From assembly GCA_964517435.1 (NCBI GenBank), contig CAZFEC010000035.1:1-36254 (forward strand): DNA of 36,254 nucleotides. Direction: 5' to 3'. Positions 31,893-36,254 of this stretch are shown one piece after another. Position 1 is the first letter of the stretch; the number at the start of each line of letters is the position of its first letter. A model generated the notes under the pieces. It saw nothing but the letters and a program-made list of their open reading frames with translations. It was not told the DNA's origin and made no database searches. Source of the stretch: BS150m-G50 sp964517435 (GTDB lineage Bacteria > CAIWAD01 > BS150m-G50). The translations under genes were made by a program, and so were the position numbers.

Positions 31893-32595
31893 CCGCCCTC
31901 CGCCAGAAAAAGGAACGCAGGATCAGGCCGGCGAACCTGAATGTATCACGCAGTTTGCGGATCCGGCTCGCTTCCGAGAAATAGAGGCTGCTGACCGGCA
32001 GCGAAGTGATGCGCTGACCGGTCCGGGCGATTTTCAGCAGGAGTTCCGTTTCGAATTCGTAGTGGGTGGATGACAGCTCCAGTCCCCGCAGCAACTCGGT
32101 CCGCATCAGGCGGAAACCGCACTGGCTGTCGGGAATCGCCTGGCCGCACAGCGCGGAGACGATGCTGGAGGAGCAGGAGTTGGAGAAGCGACGTAGACGC
32201 GGCATCTCCCCCGGCACCTGCGAACGGTCGCCGATGATCATGCCGCAGCCGGGAGTCAACGCCGCCAGAAACCGGGGGATAGCGGCCGGATCGTGCTGGC
32301 CGTCGGCGTCCAGCGTCAACAGGTAATCGAAATCGCGCTCCGCCATGATGCGGAAACCGGTGGCCAGCGCCGCCCCTTTCCCGCGGTTGCCGGGGTGGCG
32401 GTACAGCAGCACCCCGAGGCTTTCCACCCGGGCCGACGTCTGGTCGGTGGAGCCGTCGTCGACGACCAGGATCTGCTCCGGCGGCACCAGCTCCAAGATG
32501 CGGCACAGAATGTCGGGAAGGATGAGACCGGGATTGTAGGCGGGGATCACCACACCCAGGCGTTGGAGGAGTCGGCGAGCGGGGATTTCGGTCAT
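31882..32595 (-). CDS. Family-2 glycosyltransferase, dolichyl/polyprenyl-phosphate sugar type
   Basis: A 237-residue GT-A-fold enzyme. Motifs are VVIPAYNPG, ILVVDDGSTDQT, NRGKGAALATGF and the metal-binding LTLDADGQHDP (DxD), then CGFRLMRTELL and HYEFETELLLKIA. The pattern fits dolichol-phosphate-mannose-synthase-like transferases, which load a sugar from a nucleotide donor onto a lipid phosphate. It ends in a weakly hydrophobic segment but has no full C-terminal transmembrane pair. No cell-wall cluster is present, so the acceptor is unknown. Confidence 0.88.
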   Translation of the reverse strand: MTEIPARRLLQRLGVVIPAYNPGLILPDILCRILELVPPEQILVVDDGSTDQTSARVESLGVLLYRHPGNRGKGAALATGFRIMAERDFDYLLTLDADGQHDPAAIPRFLAALTPGCGMIIGDRSQVPGEMPRLRRFSNSCSSSIVSALCGQAIPDSQCGFRLMRTELLRGLELSSTHYEFETELLLKIARTGQRITSLPVSSLYFSEASRIRKLRDTFRFAGLILRSFFWRRADAV

Positions 32596-32672
32596 GGTTA
32601 TCTCAGCGATCGATCAGGATAGCGTCTGGAAAGCATCAGATGGAACCGGAGCCGTGCCGGCTGAAAAAAAAA

Positions 32673-32746
<74 letters not shown>

Positions 32747-32832
32747 ATTTTCATTATCTTCGCGCCGGCCGCCATCGCGAACGACGCCTTCTGACTTTGA
32801 CCTTGACGCTGTCAGCGTCCAAGTCAAAGCGA

Positions 32833-33153
32833 CTATTTCAAGAGCTCCAGGATTTCCCCCAGTTCCTGTCGTACCTCGTGGAGCAGCTCCTGGTGCGATT
32901 TGCGGCGGTTCCGCAACTGCTTGCGGGCGCCGGGAATGGTGTACTCCTCTTCGTAGAGCAGGTAGCTGATCCGCTTGATCAGCTCGATATCGTTTTCCCG
33001 GTAGCGTCGCACATTCGCGCCGGTTTTCTCCGGCTGCAGCTGGGGAAACTGAGTCTCCCAGAATCGCAGGACATAGGGTTCCAGGTTGGTAATCCTGCTC
33101 ACTTCACTGATCGAGTAGTAAAGCTTCTTCACTTTGAGCTCTTTCAAGATCAC
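32833..33153 (-). CDS. MerR-family transcriptional regulator
   Basis: A 106-residue protein starting with GTG; a second in-frame GTG seven codons later with a nearby GAG is possible. The winged-helix DNA-binding domain reads YYSISEVSRITNLEPYVLRFWE, then FPQLQPEKTGANVRRYRENDIELI, closely matching MerR. The C-terminal helix (60-106) is short and charged and has no Cys metal site or multidrug-binding domain. Such short MerR proteins near tRNA and housekeeping genes are common in Gram-negatives; the effector is unknown. Confidence 0.85.
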   Translation of the reverse strand: MILKELKVKKLYYSISEVSRITNLEPYVLRFWETQFPQLQPEKTGANVRRYRENDIELIKRISYLLYEEEYTIPGARKQLRNRRKSHQELLHEVRQELGEILELLK

Positions 33154-33164
33154 TGGGCATTAAG

Positions 33165-33983
33165 CTAATCAGCGCCCTTCTCCTCTCCAAGCATTTTCTG
33201 GGCGCGCCGTTGAAACAGCCCGGACAGACGGTTGCAAACGCCGGGCAGTCGCTGCAGCAGCCGCTTGGAGCGATAACGTCTCACCAACTCCGCGTAGTCG
33301 ACAACGCGGGAACAGCGGTAGATCGGCAGGCGGGGAACCGCCCAGGGCCAGCTGTCAGCAGCGGCCAGACCGAATGCCGCTTGATAGCCCAGTTCCGCGA
33401 GCAGCCGCGCGGCGGCCGGTTTACCCCGTCCGAACGGCCAGGCTGCGGCGCGTGGTGTGAGACCGCTGTCGAGCAGAAGCTGGTGGGAGGCCCGCCACTC
33501 GCGCGCCAGTTGAGCCGGCGTCAGGCGGCCGGCTTCGCAGTGCGCCAACCCGTGATTACCGATGTCGAAGCCCCGCGCGGCCAGCTCTACCAGCTGCGCG
33601 CCGGTGAAGTGCCGGCGGCGCGTACCGAAGCGGGCAGGGTCCCAGCTGTTGGCGGCGCCGCAATACCCCATGACGGGGAACAGCACCGCCGGGTAGTTCA
33701 ACTGCTCCAGCAGTGGCAGCGCTTCCTCCTCCAACGACTGGTAGCCGTCGTCGAAGGTCAACAGCAGCAGGCGTTCGCCCGGCTGCAGGCGGCCGCGCCG
33801 CTCGAGATAGGCTTCCAATGTGATACACTGCACCTGCTGGCGGCGCCAGGCGAGGAGTTGCCGGCGGAAGCGTTGCGGAGAAACGGTCGTGATGTCGGGC
33901 GTGAGACGTCGCTCTACCGCGTGATACACCACGACCGGCAGCGGCAGGTCGCCGGCGGCAGCCTGACCGACAGGATCAGACAC
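33165..33983 (-). CDS. Polysaccharide deacetylase (NodB domain)
   Basis: A 272-residue carbohydrate esterase family 4 protein that removes N-acetyl groups from glycans. It has TFDDG (76-80, catalytic Asp pair) and GNHGLAH (metal ligands H144 and H148); the later NodB motifs are weaker. It lacks an evident signal peptide, so it is probably cytoplasmic or exported by an unusual route. The C-terminal 60 residues are basic and helical. GTG start at 33983; the first 8 bp overlap the dut gene. Confidence 0.85.
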   Translation of the reverse strand: MSDPVGQAAAGDLPLPVVVYHAVERRLTPDITTVSPQRFRRQLLAWRRQQVQCITLEAYLERRGRLQPGERLLLLTFDDGYQSLEEEALPLLEQLNYPAVLFPVMGYCGAANSWDPARFGTRRRHFTGAQLVELAARGFDIGNHGLAHCEAGRLTPAQLAREWRASHQLLLDSGLTPRAAAWPFGRGKPAAARLLAELGYQAAFGLAAADSWPWAVPRLPIYRCSRVVDYAELVRRYRSKRLLQRLPGVCNRLSGLFQRRAQKMLGEEKGAD

Positions 33984-34440
33984 CGGTGTGGCCGAATCCG
34001 CCGTCGCCGCGACCGGTGGCGGGCACCTGTTCTACTTCCCGCACCGCGACCTGCGTTACCGGCGCGATCACCATCTGGCAGATGCGCATACCGCGCTCAA
34101 CGGTGAAGGGAGTGGTGCCGAAGTTGGAGAGGATTACTTTCACCTCGCCCCGGTAGTCGGAATCGATGGTACCGGGGGTGTTGAGCACGGTGAGGTTATG
34201 TTTCAGGGCCAGTCCGGAGCGGGGCCGGATCTGCGCTTCGTACCCCGGAGGGATCGCCACCCGGAATCCGCTCGGGATCAGGGCGGTCTGGCCCGGCCGT
34301 AGTTCCAGCGGTTCGGTCACCGCCGCCGCCAGGTCCATGGCCGCCGCGCCGGGCGTCATGTAGGCCGGCAGCGGAATGTCTTCCGTGCCGCTGTCCACTC
34401 TTTCGATCAACAACTCCACCGGCTGTTTTGTCTCACACAT
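33976..34440 (-). CDS. dut: Deoxyuridine 5'-triphosphate nucleotidohydrolase
   Basis: A 154-residue trimeric dUTPase that hydrolyses dUTP to dUMP and pyrophosphate, keeping uracil out of DNA. All family motifs are present: AMDLAAA, PRSGLA (73-78), GTIDSDYRGE (90-99) with the catalytic Asp, RGMRICQMV and the C-terminal loop GRGDGGFGHTG (143-153). AAGGA precedes the ATG. It lies upstream of, and overlaps by 8 bp, the polysaccharide deacetylase gene. Identification is firm. Confidence 0.97.
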   Translation of the reverse strand: MCETKQPVELLIERVDSGTEDIPLPAYMTPGAAAMDLAAAVTEPLELRPGQTALIPSGFRVAIPPGYEAQIRPRSGLALKHNLTVLNTPGTIDSDYRGEVKVILSNFGTTPFTVERGMRICQMVIAPVTQVAVREVEQVPATGRGDGGFGHTGV

Positions 34441-34499
34441 TGGGTAATCCTTGCTGGACTGAACGGCGGAACCTCAACGCTCCGCTCCGTCAGCGTACG

Positions 34500-35750
34500 T
34501 TATCTTTTCAGGAACGCCTCCATGCGGTCAAAGGCATCTTCCAGTACTTCGACCGGCGGCAGGCAGACCATCCGGAAGTGCCCACGGCCGTACTCGGGGG
34601 AGAAACCGGATCCGTGCACCACCAGGACATGCTGCTGGTGCAGGAGATCGAGCACAAAGCGCTTGTCGTCGGCAGCCAGGTCCGGGTCCGTGATACGCAC
34701 GAACAGGTAGAAGGCGCCGCCCGGCGCTTCGCACTCCAGTCCTTCGATAGCCTCGATGCGGCGGAGGCAGTAATCGAGCCGCTGCTGGAGCCGTCCCCGG
34801 TGGCCCGCCAGCCAGCTGCTGTCCTCGGTCAGTCCCGCGAGGTAACCGTGCTGTGCCGGCGTTGAAGCGCACAACCGGCTGCGCAGCAGGCGTTCGACGC
34901 CGTCGCGCACCTGGACCAGCCGTCCCAGCGGATCGTGCCAGGCCATGTAGCCGATCCGCCAGCCGGGTGCGAAGTAGACCTTCGAGACGCCGTTGAGCGT
35001 GATCACAGGCACGCTGTCGGAGTGCGATGCGACCGAGCGCTGCCGGCCGGTGAAGTCGAGACCGTCGTAGATCTCGTCGGCGAGGATCGTGTACTGCGGC
35101 CACTGCCTGGCGATGTCGATAAGCGTGTCTATCTCCTCCGGTGTCGCGACATTCCCGGTGGGATTGTTCGGATTGATCAGCACCAGGAGCTTAACGCTTT
35201 CGTTCATTTTCGAGCGGATGTCGTCGAAATCGATGCGCCAGCCGTCCGCGGGGTTCAGCCGGTACTCGATGGTGCGACCGCCGTACAGCTGCGGATAGGC
35301 CATGTAGGGCGGGTAATGCGGACCGGGCGCGAGGATCGCATCACCCTCCTGCAGGAACGCAGCGAAGATGATCTGCAGCGCTTCGGTGACACCCACGGTC
35401 ACGTAGACATCGTCGACGCCGCAGTTCCAGCCCTTGCCGCGCTCGCTGGCAGCGATCGCCTCACGCAACGGGGGAATGCCGTAGGAGGGACCGTAGCCGT
35501 TGTCCTGGCGGTCGAGCGCGGCCTTGTAACCGGCGATCATGTGTGTGGGAGTCGGCAGCCCCTCGTACGCGAGCGGGTCGCCGATGTTCAGGTGGATGAT
35601 TTTGTGTCCCTGCTTCGCGAGTTCAACCGCGGGGACCACGACGTCGCGAATGGCGTATTCAATGGAAGCCGCGCGCGCGGAAACCTTGATCGGCGGCAGC
35701 GTCGTGCCCTGCTGCTCGCTTCCATTCTTCTCGTAAGTGCTGCTAGTCAT
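34500..35750 (-). CDS. PLP-dependent aminotransferase, class I/II (alanine aminotransferase-like)
   Basis: A 416-residue fold-type I aminotransferase from the ATG at 35750, supported by GGGAGGAG; a longer ORF adds 23 residues lacking such a site. Motifs are NIGDPLAYEGLPTPTHMI, YGPSYGIPPLREAIA, LINPNNPTGNVA, LADEIYDG and GVSKVYFAPGWRIGY with the PLP lysine (about K257) and the substrate-carboxylate Arg in GWRIGY. The N-terminus and the NGYGPS segment fit AlaA/AlaT-type enzymes that make alanine from pyruvate and glutamate, but related aspartate aminotransferases cannot be excluded. Confidence 0.9.
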   Translation of the reverse strand: MTSSTYEKNGSEQQGTTLPPIKVSARAASIEYAIRDVVVPAVELAKQGHKIIHLNIGDPLAYEGLPTPTHMIAGYKAALDRQDNGYGPSYGIPPLREAIAASERGKGWNCGVDDVYVTVGVTEALQIIFAAFLQEGDAILAPGPHYPPYMAYPQLYGGRTIEYRLNPADGWRIDFDDIRSKMNESVKLLVLINPNNPTGNVATPEEIDTLIDIARQWPQYTILADEIYDGLDFTGRQRSVASHSDSVPVITLNGVSKVYFAPGWRIGYMAWHDPLGRLVQVRDGVERLLRSRLCASTPAQHGYLAGLTEDSSWLAGHRGRLQQRLDYCLRRIEAIEGLECEAPGGAFYLFVRITDPDLAADDKRFVLDLLHQQHVLVVHGSGFSPEYGRGHFRMVCLPPVEVLEDAFDRMEAFLKR

Positions 35751-35954
35751 ACATCTCCTCCCGGGACGCTTCCTGTGACCGGCGACGACACAGGCGGTCG
35801 CATTATCGGTCCATCTCATTATCGATCACAATATGTTGATTTGCGGGATTTTTCCAACTGGAAAACTCGAGTACCGGCGTGCATTCGGACAGCCGCTATC
35901 AGGCGATTGAGGTTGAATTGTATTATGTTTCCCCATACCCCTCAGACTAAGTGT

Positions 35955-36100
35955 GCAATTTTCCAGCGAAAAACACCCATCTAAGACCTCTTTTAGCCTT
36001 AGAACGGAGCGTATTTGCATTATTTTCAGGATTGTACGAAGGTCCGACCCCGTGGCGGGCGTTATTACTTGATTTTTATGACCTTAATGTGGTCCGACCC
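35955..36100. repeat. Dispersed repeat with paired GGTCCGACCC motifs, copy B
   Basis: Bases 35955-36050 align without gaps to 3691-3786, with GGTCCGACCC at 36041-36050 and again at 36091-36100. Between the two motifs the sequence differs in length and content from copy A. No transposase is adjacent. The 64-residue minus-strand ORF at 35826-36020 crosses the left edge and is not convincing. Confidence 0.75.
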
Positions 36101-36254
36101 TGACAATCCCACCGGAACGTCTTGTCGCTATGGATTACTATTCTTGAGTGAAATAGGGGTCGTGCGAGTCAGTTATTACATTTTCAGGATGTTGACGCAG
36201 ATATTATACTCATTCTTGAAAAGAATTTCGTTTAACCCGACAGATAGACTTGAT
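36101..36254. other. Window end, no gene recognised
   Basis: AT-rich sequence. TATACT at 36206-36211 follows TTGACG by only 10 bp, too short for a promoter. No tRNA, hairpin or ORF could be supported. Confidence 0.4.

Noticed and set aside
35826..36020. Minus-strand 64-residue ORF
   Set aside because: It overlaps the left end of dispersed repeat copy B and shows no family motif or ribosome binding site.

Overview
The window reads as a GC-rich chromosome segment from an uncultured bacterium, most likely of the FCB superphylum or a neighbouring candidate phylum. The main clue is a pair of large secreted proteins (16852-21464, minus strand) ending in FlgD-like, Por-secretion-type C-terminal modules with the signature NPFN-S/P-ST. 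Rubrerythrin, a heme O synthase, a Mut7-C protein and several secreted or lipid-anchored proteins fit a free-living, oxygen-tolerant or microaerobic cell. The complete tRNA gene does not encode its CCA end. Species cannot be named from the sequence.

Layout. 1-152: a tRNA-Asn cut by the window edge and a damaged second copy. 245-820 (minus): rubrerythrin. 989-3649 (plus): a redox/metal group of ArsP-type permease, mini-thioredoxin, CcdA and a thioredoxin-like lipoprotein. 3928-7946 (plus): a near-consensus promoter, then a putative operon of (i) a 12-TM protein resembling heme-copper oxidase subunit I, fused through a lipobox-like segment to a formylglycine-generating-enzyme (FGE)-type domain, (ii) CtaB heme O synthase and (iii) a 7-TM protein with a CxxxxCxC loop. 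This is the best candidate for an undescribed system. From 7943 onward all genes are on the minus strand. 7943-12136 holds a P-loop NTPase gene split by one amber codon, a lipoprotein, two helical-repeat proteins and an unclassified P-loop protein. 12508-16526 holds an organophosphate-type MFS transporter, a secreted 5'-nucleotidase and a histone-deacetylase-like amidohydrolase. 16852-21464 holds the secreted beta-helix protein and a secreted class-II glutamine-amidotransferase-like protein. 21838-28144 is a five-gene YejABE-type peptide importer with two separate ATPases. 28451-35750 is housekeeping: M42 peptidase, Mut7-C, DedA-like protein, Pcm, GT2, tRNA-Pro, MerR, polysaccharide deacetylase, dUTPase and aminotransferase.

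The intergenic DNA is unusually rich in dispersed palindromic elements. I see at least four families: a 96-bp ungapped repeat ending in GGTCCGACCC (3691 and 35955); GC-rich hairpins followed by C(T)TACA (10540, 11109, 12334, 21746); CTTGTCGCA palindromes (12198, 12458); and a GGAATGCTG element whose larger copy has perfect 21-bp terminal inverted repeats (21778, 30398). One of them forms a convincing terminator; others touch gene ends or sit beside direct repeats.

All assignments come from reading the sequence and translations. No database search or structure prediction was run.
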